Under the pieces are notes generated by a model. It was not told the origin of the DNA, did no database searches, and was given only the letters and a program-made list of their open reading frames with translations. Shown one piece after another: positions 14,929 to 24,316 of a stretch of 37,877 bases of DNA (positions within the stretch are counted from its first letter, which is position 1; every line of letters begins with the position of its first letter). Position numbers and translations under genes: made by a program. The stretch comes from Fermentibacter danicus. Lineage in GTDB: Bacteria; Fermentibacterota; Fermentibacteria; Fermentibacterales; Fermentibacteraceae. The DNA lies in NCBI GenBank assembly GCA_001618615.1, contig LKHB01000001.1:1-37877 (forward strand), given 5' to 3'.

Positions 14929-15984
14929 ATGGCCGAGACGACGAATGTGCCTTCGGAGAACAAGACTCTGAACTGTTCCAACTGCGGCGCCCCGATTGGA
15001 TATGTCGAGGGCGAATCCGTCCTGACCTGCGAGCACTGCGGCTCCACCACCATGCTGGCCGGATTCGATCAGATCGTGACCATACAGTCGCATTCCATCA
15101 TGAGGCCGAGGCTCGACGAGAACTCCGCGGTGAAGACCGCACGCGCCTGGCTATCCGAGGGCCGTCTGAAGCCTTCGGGCCTCGGCGACGCCGCCGATCT
15201 CAGATCCGTCTCCGGGCGCGTTCTTCCCTACTGGATCGTCAAATCCTTCGCCTCGACGTCATGGCGCGGCATGAACCGCAAGACCCGCACGGTCGGGTCC
15301 GGTCAGCAGAAGCGGACCGAGGAGTACTGGGAGCCCACGAGCGGCCGTTTCAGCGAGAACTACACCTGGCCCGTCTACGCCCGCGAGAACGAGGCGGAAT
15401 ACTGGGGCCTGAAGTTCCTGGAGCCCGGCCAGAAGTGCCTCTTCCCCGACTGGCGCAGATTCCTCTTCACATTCGGCATGGGCTCGAAGACCTCGCCGAA
15501 CGCCAACCTCCTCGAGGGGAGGGTGCCCTTCTCCCTCGACGGAATCACCGATTCCGGCCTGAAGATCGTCAACGGCCAGATCGTGCAGGCACGCGCGGAG
15601 GAGACCGCAAGAGCCAGGATCGTCCAATCGCACGATGCAAAGGCAGCCGGCAAGGCCACCAGGATAACGGACTGCGACACGACCGTAACCGTACAGGGCA
15701 CCGAACTCGTCTATCTGCCCATGTGGGAGATAGTGTACGGATACGGAGGCAGGGACTACAGAGTGCTCGTGAACGCGGCGTCCGGCGCCGTGGTCGCGGC
15801 CGAATACCCGGTCGGACGGACCGCGAAGATCGTCAACTTCGACCTCCTGTTCGGCATCCTCGGGGGATTGCTGGCCGCCGCGGGTTTCGGCACCGGCCAT
15901 CACGGCGTAGGATGGGCGGGTGTGGCTCTTGTAGCTGTTGCAGTTGCATATACCATCATCTCTCTGGTTTCGGGGAAGAAGTAG
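14929..15984 (+). CDS. Zinc-ribbon membrane protein of unknown function
   Basis: A 351-residue protein I cannot assign to a named family. The N-terminus has a four-cysteine zinc ribbon: C16-x2-C19 and C34-x2-C37, within N-C-S-N-C-G and T-C-E-H-C-G. A long middle region follows, rich in Trp and Tyr (R-V-L-P-Y-W-I-V-K-S-F, L-P-M-W-E-I-V-Y-G-Y). Two closely spaced hydrophobic helices near the C-terminus (about residues 300-345) would anchor it with the ribbon on the cytoplasmic side. GGAGGGGATCG precedes the ATG. Two copies of the palindromic repeat lie directly upstream. The RND operon starts 40 bp downstream, so it may share transcription with the pump genes; the function is unknown. Confidence 0.7.
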   Translation: MAETTNVPSENKTLNCSNCGAPIGYVEGESVLTCEHCGSTTMLAGFDQIVTIQSHSIMRPRLDENSAVKTARAWLSEGRLKPSGLGDAADLRSVSGRVLPYWIVKSFASTSWRGMNRKTRTVGSGQQKRTEEYWEPTSGRFSENYTWPVYARENEAEYWGLKFLEPGQKCLFPDWRRFLFTFGMGSKTSPNANLLEGRVPFSLDGITDSGLKIVNGQIVQARAEETARARIVQSHDAKAAGKATRITDCDTTVTVQGTELVYLPMWEIVYGYGGRDYRVLVNAASGAVVAAEYPVGRTAKIVNFDLLFGILGGLLAAAGFGTGHHGVGWAGVALVAVAVAYTIISLVSGKK

Positions 15985-16024
15985 CGATGATACCGCAGCC
16001 CCCAAAAAGAAGAGACGGTCGCCG

Positions 16025-19009
16025 ATGCGGATAACCGATGCGGCAGTCGGCAGGCCGGTTGCCGTTACGGTGTTCTCCGTCGTCGCGCTGATGCTTGGGG
16101 CGGTGGCGGTCCTGAAGATGCCGGTGGAGCTGCTGCCCGCCGTCGAATATCCCCGGCTTACCGTAGAGACCACCTATCCCCTCTCCAGCCCATACGAGGT
16201 CGAGCGGCTGGTGACCGATCCCATCGAACAGTCCATCGCCGGCGTGAGGGGCCTCAGGAGCTACATGTCCCGGTCCTACGGCGACCGCAGCCGGATCACT
16301 CTGGAGTTCGGCTGGGGAACCAGGATGGACTACGCCAGACTCGAGGTCCGCGAGAAGCTGGACGTCGCGGGATGGTCGCTGCCCGACCAGGCCGGCCGAC
16401 CGACGATCGTCGAATACGACCCCTCCAGACGCCCGTTCATGGAGATTCTCGTTTCGAGGGAGGGCGACTGGACCGAGATCACCGACTTCGTCCGCAGGGT
16501 CATGACAACGCGCATCGAACAGGTCGACGGCGTAGCCGCCTGCGAGATGGAGGGCGGCGCGGATGCCGCGGTATTCGTCAGACTCAGGGACGGAGCCATG
16601 GAGGAGATGGGGATAAGCCCCTCAACCGTCGCTTACGCCCTTGCAGGAGCCAACGCGAGAACCCCCGGCGGGCTGGTCCGGGAGGGGCAGAAGGAGTTCT
16701 ACCTCTCCCTCGAGGGCCAGTTCGAGAGTCTCGAGGACGTCGAGGCGACAGTAGTAGGCTTCCGAGGCGCCACGCCCATCGTCCTGGGCGATATCGCGGA
16801 GGTCTCGCTGGAGGAGAAGCCCGTCACGGAATGGGCCGCCGCGGACGGCGAGAGGTGCATCATCCTGCGGGTACGCAAGATGTCCGGGGGCAATACCGTG
16901 GATATATCGAGGCGGGTCTCCGCCGTGCTGGACGAGATGCGCGCCGACTATCCCGACCTCCGCATCGAGCTTCTGCAGAACGACGCCGTGTTCATCACCG
17001 AGTCCATCGACGGGGTGATCGAGTCCCTGCTGATCGGATCATTCCTGGCCTTCGCGGTGCTCTTCCTGTTCCTACGGGAATGGAGGAGCCCGATCGTCAT
17101 GGGGATATCGATCCCCCTCAGCATTGCCGTCGCCCTCTTCGCCCTCTACCTCAGCGGGATAACACTCAACATCATGTCCCTCGGCGGCCTGGCCCTCGGC
17201 ACCGGCCTCCTCGTCGACAACTCGATAGTCGTCCTCGAAGCCATCCACAAGCGGCGCGAGAGGGGAGACGGGCCGATGGAGGCCGCCATCAAGGGCACCT
17301 CCGAGGTCGGCGGGGCGATCGTCGCGAGCACGCTCACCACGCTCGTGGTCTTCTTCCCCGTGGTCTATCTCGAAGGCGTGACGAGCCAGCTCTTCCGCGA
17401 CCAGGCCCTGGCCGTGGGCTTCGCCCTCCTTGCGAGCCTCGTCATCGCCGTCACGGTGGTCCCCCTGCTGGCTGCCAGGTATCCCTCCGTACCGTCGATT
17501 GATCCGACGGAGAAGCTCCGGGAATGGTACGCCGGGGCGGCCCGCAGAGCCGTCCGGCGTCCGGGCAGGGTCGTGGTCTTCACCTCGGCGCTTGCCGTGC
17601 TCGCCCTCATTCCGGGCGCTCTCCTCCCCAGGCAGCTCCTGCCGTCCGTCCCGGTCGATCAGGTGGATCTGTCGTTCTCGGCCCCGGAAGGCACGCCGAT
17701 CGAGGATCTGATCCTCTACGCCGGCAGGGCGAGCGATCTGGCGTCCCGTTCCGGCGCGGTCGCGGTTTCCGGGCGGGCGGGCGTCAGGTCGAAGGAGGGC
17801 GTCGATGTCCTCCTCACGGCCGCATACGAGGATCCGGGCAGCGCCTCAGAGGCTATGGGAACGATGCCGCCCGTCTGGGCGGCCGGCCATTCATTCGACC
17901 TCAATGTCTCCCCTCACGAGACGCTGCTGGGTGAGATACTGGGCGGAGGCGGCGGTTTCACTGCATACGTCGAAGGGGAGAACCTCGATGCCGATCTCGA
18001 CGCCGCCCGTGCCCTCGCGGACAAGATGGCCGGATACCCGGGAGTACATTCGGTTGAGATAGGATTCCTTCCGGGGAGGCCCGAGATACTCCTTCGTCTG
18101 GACTCCGAGCTGATCACCCTCCTCGGCATGAGCGCGTCCGGAGTGGCCGACTGGGTGGAAAGCATGGCGAGGGGGCTCGACGCGACGACCTACTACAGGC
18201 AGGACGAGCGCGTGGACGTCCTGGTCCTCTCGGACCGGGGCGAGGGCATCCCCCTGGACGACATCCTCTCCAGGTCGACGCAAGCCGCTGGAATCCTGGT
18301 CCCTCTCGACAGGCTGGTGAAAGTCGAGAGAAGGCAGCTTCCGGGATACATAGAGCACTATCAGGGCAACAGGGCCGTTTCGCTCTCCATCAATGCGTCC
18401 TCCAGCAATCTGGCCGGGCTGTCCGCGCGTGCCTCGCGGGATGCGGCGTCGCTCGAAACCCGCGTTCCCGCCACCCTCAGGACGGGCCCCGAGGTGGAGG
18501 AGATGGACAGAACCTCCAGGGGCCTCGTTCTGGCCGCCCTCCTGGCCGCCGCCCTGGTCTACGTCCTGATGGCCGCCCAGTTCGAATCGTTCAAAGGGCC
18601 CTTCGTGATCATGTTCACAGTCCCGCTGGGCCTCATCGGCGTCATATCCGGCCTCGCCCTCACCGGGCAGGGCTGGAACGCCCTCTCCGGCATCGGCGTG
18701 GTGATCCTCTCCGGCATAGTCGTGAACGACGGCATCCTTCTGGTGGAGCGCATCAACCAGCTCAGGCGCGACGGCCGGCCCCTCGAGGAGGCGATTGTCG
18801 GCGCCGGGCGCGACAGGCTCAGGCCGGTCCTGATGACGAGCGTGACGACCATCCTCGGGCTCCTGCCCATGGCGGTCGGCTTCGGAACGGGCGGAACCCT
18901 CCGCCAGCCGCTCGCGATCGCAGTTATAGGAGGTATGACCGTGGCGACGATACTCACGCTCGTCGTGGTCCCCGCGGTCTTCAAGCTCGTGTACGGCAGA
19001 GAGAGATGA
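16025..19009 (+). CDS. RND-superfamily efflux pump subunit (first of a pair)
   Basis: A 994-residue inner-membrane proton-driven transporter of the AcrB/MdtB type. It has the expected layout of one helix, large periplasmic loop, helices 2-6, second loop and helices 8-12. The first loop begins with E-L-L-P-A-V-E-Y-P-R-L-T-V-E-T-T-Y-P. Helix 4 carries G-L-L-V-D-N-S-I-V-V-L-E-A, keeping one of the two usual relay aspartates. Helix 10 reads G-I-V-V-N-D-G-I-L-L-V-E-R, where AcrB has a lysine. The ATG at 16025 is the most upstream one that fits the family start M-R-I-T-D-A-A-V-G-R-P-V-A; its ribosome site is weak. It is coupled to the second pump gene by an ATGA overlap at 19006-19009. Confidence 0.9.
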   Translation: MRITDAAVGRPVAVTVFSVVALMLGAVAVLKMPVELLPAVEYPRLTVETTYPLSSPYEVERLVTDPIEQSIAGVRGLRSYMSRSYGDRSRITLEFGWGTRMDYARLEVREKLDVAGWSLPDQAGRPTIVEYDPSRRPFMEILVSREGDWTEITDFVRRVMTTRIEQVDGVAACEMEGGADAAVFVRLRDGAMEEMGISPSTVAYALAGANARTPGGLVREGQKEFYLSLEGQFESLEDVEATVVGFRGATPIVLGDIAEVSLEEKPVTEWAAADGERCIILRVRKMSGGNTVDISRRVSAVLDEMRADYPDLRIELLQNDAVFITESIDGVIESLLIGSFLAFAVLFLFLREWRSPIVMGISIPLSIAVALFALYLSGITLNIMSLGGLALGTGLLVDNSIVVLEAIHKRRERGDGPMEAAIKGTSEVGGAIVASTLTTLVVFFPVVYLEGVTSQLFRDQALAVGFALLASLVIAVTVVPLLAARYPSVPSIDPTEKLREWYAGAARRAVRRPGRVVVFTSALAVLALIPGALLPRQLLPSVPVDQVDLSFSAPEGTPIEDLILYAGRASDLASRSGAVAVSGRAGVRSKEGVDVLLTAAYEDPGSASEAMGTMPPVWAAGHSFDLNVSPHETLLGEILGGGGGFTAYVEGENLDADLDAARALADKMAGYPGVHSVEIGFLPGRPEILLRLDSELITLLGMSASGVADWVESMARGLDATTYYRQDERVDVLVLSDRGEGIPLDDILSRSTQAAGILVPLDRLVKVERRQLPGYIEHYQGNRAVSLSINASSSNLAGLSARASRDAASLETRVPATLRTGPEVEEMDRTSRGLVLAALLAAALVYVLMAAQFESFKGPFVIMFTVPLGLIGVISGLALTGQGWNALSGIGVVILSGIVVNDGILLVERINQLRRDGRPLEEAIVGAGRDRLRPVLMTSVTTILGLLPMAVGFGTGGTLRQPLAIAVIGGMTVATILTLVVVPAVFKLVYGRER

Positions 19010-22000
19010 TCGATGTCGTTCTCCGGCGCCCGCGCGCCACGGCGGTCATCTACGCCGCGCTGCTGATCCTCGCCGTCGTCTCCTACACCCGGATACCCAT
19101 CGAGGGCACCCCGGATATCGAGCTGCCGAAGCTCAGCGTGTTTACGACATGGCCGGGAGCCAACCCCGAGGCCGTCTGCGAAGAGATCACGAGACCGATC
19201 GAGGAGGCGGCGAGACAGGTGGAGGGGGTGGAGGAGGTGTCCTCCCGCTCCCAGGCCGGCTCCAGCAGCGTTACCGTGTCGTTCCGGAAGGGTACGGACA
19301 TGGATGTCGCATCCATGGAACTGACCGAGCGGATCTCCTTCCTGTGGGAGCACTTCCCTCCGGGTGTCTCGAAGTCCAGCGTCACTCCTGTGCTTCCCGA
19401 GGAGATGGACAGCGAGGACTTCCTCGTTTTCACGCTGGCCGGCGCGGATGCCCAGGAGCTGAAGAGGCTGGCGGAGGAAGAGATCGTCCCCGCGCTGGAG
19501 AGGGTCGACGAGGTCGGAGTCGTGGACGTGCAGGGCCTCGGAGCAGAACAGGTAGTCATCGACATAGATACGCAGGCGCTCCGCGAACTGGATCTGACAC
19601 TGCCGGAGGTGATGTCCGTCCTCGAGGCGGGCATCGTCGATCGCAACGCTGGCATCGTAATCGATTCCACCGGCCGCTCGGCCGTGCTCCGCGTGACCAC
19701 GGTCCCGCGCGATCTGGACGACCTGGCGAAACTCGTCGTGGCCGTCCGGGGCGGCCGCTTCGTGACGCTGGGCGATGTGGCCCTCGACATCTCCCAGTTG
19801 TTCGACGAGACCCAGCACACGGTCTTCAGGTACAACGGGCTGGACCAGGTGATGGTCCAGGTCGACAGGGTGCCAGGCAGCAACGCGGTCCGCGTAGCCG
19901 ACAGGGTAATGGCCGCGGTGGAGGACATCCGCGCGAACCTCCCGGAGGGCGCCGAACTGGAACTCATCGAGGACGGCACCGAGCAGATCAGGAAGAACCT
20001 GGCCGCCCTCTCGTGGAGAGGCGTCGTATGCCTGGCCGCCATCATGGCCGTCCTGCTCCTGCTCAACCCGGGCATCCGGGGCAACATGCTGATCCTCAGC
20101 TCGATCCTGTTCTCGGCGGCCCTCTCCATAACGGCGGTCTATCTCGCCGGGTACACCGTAAACGTTCTGACCCTGAGCGCCCTGGCAGTGGCCTTCGGAC
20201 TCCTGGTCGACGGGGCGGTGGTGGTGATGGATGCCATCGCCTTCCGCAGGCGGCAGGGCATGGATCCGATCGAGGCGGCCAGGCTGGGGGCGAAGGAAGT
20301 GGCCCTGCCCATCCTGGGCGGCGTCCTGACGACGCTCGTCGCATTCGTCCCGCTGCTCGCGAGCGAAGGGATTCTGAGGCTCTACTACAGGCCGTTCGCC
20401 TTCACGATGGTCGCCACGCTGCTCTCGTCCTACCTCGTCTGCCTCACTCTCGTTCCCTCGCTCGCCGGCCACTGGAGGGACGGGAGCTGGACGAGGGAGA
20501 GGAGGTGGGACGTAGGGATGGCCCGGGCGATAACCCGCCTCCATCACAAGCCGTGGCTCCCGATGTCGTTCGTGATCCTGCTGATCGCGCTCTCCGTCTG
20601 GGTCTTCTTCACGAAGCTGGACAGGGGGCGGTACTGGGGGTTCTCGTTCGAGCGCGAGAACATCGTGGTCCAGATGCAGTTCCCCCCCGGGACCCCGCAG
20701 GACGTGGTGGACACGGCCACGCGGGGATTCGAGGCGATCCTGGTCGGGAGGGACGGGATCGAATCGACCCGGACCTTCGTTACCGGGGAGAGGGCCACCA
20801 TCATCGCCATCTGCTCCGAATCCTCCCTTTCGAGCGGCCTCGCCCTGAACACCGAGGCCGAGGTGATGGCCCACGCCTCTACGATCGGCGGCATCCAGGG
20901 CATCTACGCCGGCGGCATCAGCCCGCAGGGGTACTGGCGCAGCACGTCTTCCGCGGGGATGATGCAGACCATCGAACTCCGGGGATACGACTACGAGGGG
21001 CTCAGAAACATCGCCTCGTCGATCGCCTCCCTGATGGAACGCCATCCCAGGATCGCGGAGGTCGCCATCGACTGGAACCGGATGATGGCGGACCGGTCAC
21101 AGCTTTCCATCGAATTCGACCGCCGCGAGCTTGCGGACCTCGGGCTCAACCCGGTTCAGCTCCTAGCGGCATTCCGCTACAGCCTGCCGGGCAGCTACGG
21201 GGGCGGGATCCAGATAGGGGACAAACGGCTCGATCTCGGCCTCAGGCTCGCGGGGGAGCGCAACCCGGGAATGGCGGAGGTTTTCGACAGCCGGATCAGG
21301 ACCGCCGGCGGCGGTTCCGTGAGGCTCGGGGATATTGTCGAGCTGGACACGACCACCGTCCAGGGCTACATAGACCGCGATCAGGGCGAGTACATGAGGA
21401 CCATCGCCTACACATTCATGGGGGCCGAGAGGATGGGTGCCCGTTTCAGGCGTACTCTGATCGAGAATCTGGAGCTTCCGGACGGATACAGGGTCTACGA
21501 GGACACGACATGGGCGCCGAGATGGCTCCGGGAAGAGGATGCCGGCACCGACCTCAACCTCCTGGTCCTCATGGCGATCATCGCGGTCTTTGCGGTGACC
21601 GCAGTGCTCTACGAGTCCTTCACGGCGCCGCTGTGGGTTCTCGCCGTAATACCCATGGCGCTGATAGGCGTAGTCATCGGCTTCTGGGCCTTCGGGAAGG
21701 TCTTCACCCCCCAGGCCTACGTGGGCAGCGTGTTCCTGGTCGGAATCGCCGTCAACAACTCGATCCTCCTGGTGGACTGCTTCCTCCGGCACCGGAACAG
21801 GGGTACGGGCACCAGCGAGTCGCTCGACCTGGCCGTGAAGGAAAGGCTCCGCCCGGTGATGCAGACGAGTCTCACGACCGTCGTGGGAATGCTCCCGCTC
21901 GTCATCTGGCCGGTGGCCGGCTCCGACGACCTGTGGAGCACCCTTTCGTTCACAGTGGTGGCGGGAATGGCCACTTCGACCCTGCTCGTGCTCGTGGCCC

Positions 22001-22038
22001 TGCCATCGCTCATACAGCTTACGACAAGGAGGGAATGA
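19006..22038 (+). CDS. RND-superfamily efflux pump subunit (second of a pair)
   Basis: A 1010-residue RND transporter with the same layout as its neighbour, but clearly diverged. Its opening is M-I-D-V-V-L-R-R-P-R-A-T-A-V-I-Y, followed by T-P-D-I-E-L-P-K-L-S-V-F-T-T-W-P-G-A in the first loop. Helix 4 reads G-L-L-V-D-G-A-V-V-V-M-D-A and helix 10 G-I-A-V-N-N-S-I-L-L-V-D-C, again without the AcrB-type lysine. Two adjacent, coupled RND genes with one adaptor recall MdtB/MdtC, where unlike subunits form one mixed trimer; that this pair does so is inference. The start overlaps the first gene's stop (ATGA), and the adaptor gene begins right after its own stop. Confidence 0.9.
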   Translation: MIDVVLRRPRATAVIYAALLILAVVSYTRIPIEGTPDIELPKLSVFTTWPGANPEAVCEEITRPIEEAARQVEGVEEVSSRSQAGSSSVTVSFRKGTDMDVASMELTERISFLWEHFPPGVSKSSVTPVLPEEMDSEDFLVFTLAGADAQELKRLAEEEIVPALERVDEVGVVDVQGLGAEQVVIDIDTQALRELDLTLPEVMSVLEAGIVDRNAGIVIDSTGRSAVLRVTTVPRDLDDLAKLVVAVRGGRFVTLGDVALDISQLFDETQHTVFRYNGLDQVMVQVDRVPGSNAVRVADRVMAAVEDIRANLPEGAELELIEDGTEQIRKNLAALSWRGVVCLAAIMAVLLLLNPGIRGNMLILSSILFSAALSITAVYLAGYTVNVLTLSALAVAFGLLVDGAVVVMDAIAFRRRQGMDPIEAARLGAKEVALPILGGVLTTLVAFVPLLASEGILRLYYRPFAFTMVATLLSSYLVCLTLVPSLAGHWRDGSWTRERRWDVGMARAITRLHHKPWLPMSFVILLIALSVWVFFTKLDRGRYWGFSFERENIVVQMQFPPGTPQDVVDTATRGFEAILVGRDGIESTRTFVTGERATIIAICSESSLSSGLALNTEAEVMAHASTIGGIQGIYAGGISPQGYWRSTSSAGMMQTIELRGYDYEGLRNIASSIASLMERHPRIAEVAIDWNRMMADRSQLSIEFDRRELADLGLNPVQLLAAFRYSLPGSYGGGIQIGDKRLDLGLRLAGERNPGMAEVFDSRIRTAGGGSVRLGDIVELDTTTVQGYIDRDQGEYMRTIAYTFMGAERMGARFRRTLIENLELPDGYRVYEDTTWAPRWLREEDAGTDLNLLVLMAIIAVFAVTAVLYESFTAPLWVLAVIPMALIGVVIGFWAFGKVFTPQAYVGSVFLVGIAVNNSILLVDCFLRHRNRGTGTSESLDLAVKERLRPVMQTSLTTVVGMLPLVIWPVAGSDDLWSTLSFTVVAGMATSTLLVLVALPSLIQLTTRRE

Positions 22039-22043
22039 CCGGG

Positions 22044-23075
22044 ATGAAAAGGCTCTTCGTGCCGGTTCTACTGACAATGCTGGCCTGCGCCTGCGGAAAG
22101 GCCGCGGAGGAGGAGGCCGGGGCCGTCGAACCGTCTCCGCTCCCCGTCGGGGCCGTGACCATCGCGAGGGATACACTGTTCCAGGTCGTCGAGGCCACCG
22201 GCAGGATCAGCTCCGCGAGGACGCAGGAGCTGGTTTCCCAGATCCAGGGCCTTGTCGCGCTGGCGCCTTCGGGCGAGGGGGTGCCGGTTTCGAGGGGCCA
22301 GACCGTCTTCAGGATCGCCGCCGGCGCTCAGGCCGCCGACCTTCAGAACGCCCAGAGCCGCTACAGGTCGGCTCAGGCCGTGTACGACTTCGAGACTTCG
22401 AACTACCAGGGCGAAATGACCGAGGAACGGAGCGAGATGCTCCGCAGCACCACCGGGCTGCTGCAGGCCGAGGCGGACCTGGCGCGTGCCAGGACTCAGT
22501 ACGGCAACGCCGCCCTCACCGCCGGCTTCGACGGAGTGGTGTCCGGAGTCCTCGCCCGGGAGGGGATGACGGTGTACCCGGGAACTCTGCTCGGCTCGGT
22601 CGTGGACATAGATGCGCTGCAGGCCGAGATCGATCTGGACGAGCGGGATCTGGCCCTCTGCATCGTCGGGGCCAGGGCCTACGTGACCGTTCCGTCCCTC
22701 GGAGACACCACTATCGCAGGCACGGTTTCCGCAGTCTCCCCGGTAATAAATCCGTCCACCCGCTCGGGAAGGGTCACGGTCGCCCTGCCCCCGGTAGAGG
22801 GTCTGAGGCCCGGCGCGACAGCCAGGATCGAGGTGGTCACGGCCGAGATGCCCGATCTCCTGCTCATCCCCGAGGAGGCTGTCCTGGTGCGTGACGGCGA
22901 CGAGATGGTGTTCGTCGTGTCCGACGGTCGGGCGGACTGGCGCGACGTAACGACGGCCGGGTACGGCAGGGGCCTGATCGCGGTGACGGACGGGGTGTCC
23001 GAGGGCGAGCAGGTCATAATCAGCGGCCACTACTCCCTCGCGCACAACGCTCCTGTGGCAGTGGTGGGTGATTAG
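22044..23075 (+). CDS. Periplasmic adaptor (membrane fusion) protein of the RND pump, probable lipoprotein
   Basis: A 343-residue adaptor that links the RND subunits to an outer-membrane channel. A signal sequence M-K-R-L-F-V-P-V-L-L-T-M-L-A-C-A-C-G suggests lipidation at one of the two cysteines, although the lipobox is not ideal. The lipoyl halves flank a short coiled-coil hairpin (about residues 90-150), and A-G-F-D-G-V-V-S-G-V-L-A is the usual second lipoyl half. Beta-barrel and membrane-proximal domains follow. ATG 22044 is preferred to the ATG at 22035 because GGAGG at 22028-22032 is then 11 rather than 2 bases upstream. It overlaps the next gene by 8 bases. An outer-membrane channel gene is not in the window. 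Confidence 0.87.
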   Translation: MKRLFVPVLLTMLACACGKAAEEEAGAVEPSPLPVGAVTIARDTLFQVVEATGRISSARTQELVSQIQGLVALAPSGEGVPVSRGQTVFRIAAGAQAADLQNAQSRYRSAQAVYDFETSNYQGEMTEERSEMLRSTTGLLQAEADLARARTQYGNAALTAGFDGVVSGVLAREGMTVYPGTLLGSVVDIDALQAEIDLDERDLALCIVGARAYVTVPSLGDTTIAGTVSAVSPVINPSTRSGRVTVALPPVEGLRPGATARIEVVTAEMPDLLLIPEEAVLVRDGDEMVFVVSDGRADWRDVTTAGYGRGLIAVTDGVSEGEQVIISGHYSLAHNAPVAVVGD

Positions 23076-24288
23076 CCCCCGGGAGGGCCCGTTCGATCTC
23101 GCCATCATAGGCGCGGGCGCCTCGGGGCTCATGGCCGCCGCTACCGGCGCTCGGGCCGGTATGTCCACAGTCGTGCTCGATCTTAACGACAGGCCCGGGG
23201 CGAAGCTCTCCCTCACGGGCGGCGGCCGGTGCAACATCCTGCCGGCCGACTTCGATCCCGGCGCATACGTGACCTCATCGTCCAGGAACAGCCTCGCCAA
23301 GATCCTCAGGAGATGGTCCCCCTCGCTGGCACGCTCGTTCTTCGAGGAAGCCGGAGTGAGGCCAGAACCCGAGGAGGGGACCGGCAAGCTCTTCGCCTCG
23401 TCCACGACCGACGGGGCTGCCTCCGTGGTGCGCACTCTCGTGCGGATCGCCTCGGATGCAGGGGCCGTCTTCATGTTCCGATCCCGCGTGATCGACATCG
23501 AGCCTTCCGGCGGCCGATGGAAGGTCCGCCTGGAGGGAGGGGGAACGGTGGACGCCAGGAGTGTGATGATCGCCACGGGCGGCAGGTCATGGCCGGGCAC
23601 CGGAAGCGGAGGGTGGGGCTTCACAATGGCTGCGAGGCTCGGCCACAGGGTCAGGCAGGCATATCCGGCCCTGGTCCCGCTCCGGTCCGAGGATGCCGGT
23701 TTCGCCGGGCTCTCCGGCATCGTCGTACATGCGGCGATATCCTCGCGGTTCGAGGGACGCCCCTTCACCGTGGAGGGCCCGCTCCTCTTCACCCATCGCG
23801 GCTTCAGCGGCCCAGTGACGATGGACGCCTCCCACGCCTTCACCGGGGCGGAGGAGGCGCCCGCCGCCCTCCTGGTCCGCTGGGGTCGTCCGGATGCATC
23901 GGAGTGGGAGAGGACGCTGTTGTCGGGGAAGGGGAGAATCCTCGGAGCGCTGGGGGAGCATCTGCCGTCGAGGCTGGCCGCGCTGCTCCTCGAGAGGGCG
24001 GGCTTACGGCCGGAAGCCCGTTTCGCAGAGCTGGACAGGCCGGGGAGGCTTTCCCTCCTCGCGGTTCTTACCCGGTTCCCCCTGCCTGTCTGCGGTCACT
24101 GCGGATGGGACGAAGCCGAGGTCACCGGAGGAGGCGTCGCTCTGGAGGAGGTCGATCCGGGGAGCATGGAAAGCAGGCTGCACCCCGGGCTACACCTTGC
24201 CGGAGAGGTTCTGGACGCCTTCGGTCCGGTCGGGGGTTGGAACCTCTACTGGGCCTGGCTGACGGGAAGGATGGCCGGACGGGCCTGA
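23068..24288 (+). CDS. BaiN/HI0933-type flavoprotein (NAD(P)/FAD-dependent oxidoreductase)
   Basis: A 406-residue flavoprotein. The N-terminal FAD-binding motif is D-L-A-I-I-G-A-G-A-S-G-L-M-A-A (10-24), followed by the family signature T-G-G-G-R-C-N (50-56). The C-terminal FAD contact is A-G-E-V-L-D-A-F-G-P-V-G-G-W-N-L-Y-W-A-W. Length and order match the HI0933/YhiN group, whose members reduce varied substrates and are mostly uncharacterised. The GTG start at 23068-23070 lies inside the end of the adaptor gene (8-base overlap), indicating co-translation with the pump operon. Whether it acts with the pump is unknown. It is the last gene of the rightward run. Confidence 0.85.
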   Translation: MISPREGPFDLAIIGAGASGLMAAATGARAGMSTVVLDLNDRPGAKLSLTGGGRCNILPADFDPGAYVTSSSRNSLAKILRRWSPSLARSFFEEAGVRPEPEEGTGKLFASSTTDGAASVVRTLVRIASDAGAVFMFRSRVIDIEPSGGRWKVRLEGGGTVDARSVMIATGGRSWPGTGSGGWGFTMAARLGHRVRQAYPALVPLRSEDAGFAGLSGIVVHAAISSRFEGRPFTVEGPLLFTHRGFSGPVTMDASHAFTGAEEAPAALLVRWGRPDASEWERTLLSGKGRILGALGEHLPSRLAALLLERAGLRPEARFAELDRPGRLSLLAVLTRFPLPVCGHCGWDEAEVTGGGVALEEVDPGSMESRLHPGLHLAGEVLDAFGPVGGWNLYWAWLTGRMAGRA

Positions 24289-24316
24289 CGACCCCGGAGT
24301 CCTGCTCCCCGGCCCG

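Noticed and set aside
20665..20690. GGTCCAGAT at about 20667 as a fifth copy of the palindromic repeat
   Set aside because: Only the first nine bases match, it lies inside the RND coding sequence, and the second half is absent.
18559..21045. An 828-codon open frame on the minus strand
   Set aside because: Antisense to two clearly recognised RND genes and low in complexity.
19149..22043. Long open frame leading into the adaptor gene
   Set aside because: The upstream part is a shadow of the second RND gene; only the part from 22044 encodes the adaptor.
22035..22043. ATG at 22035 as adaptor start in an ATGA overlap
   Set aside because: The ribosome site would be only 2 bases away; ATG at 22044 has suitable spacing and begins the signal sequence.
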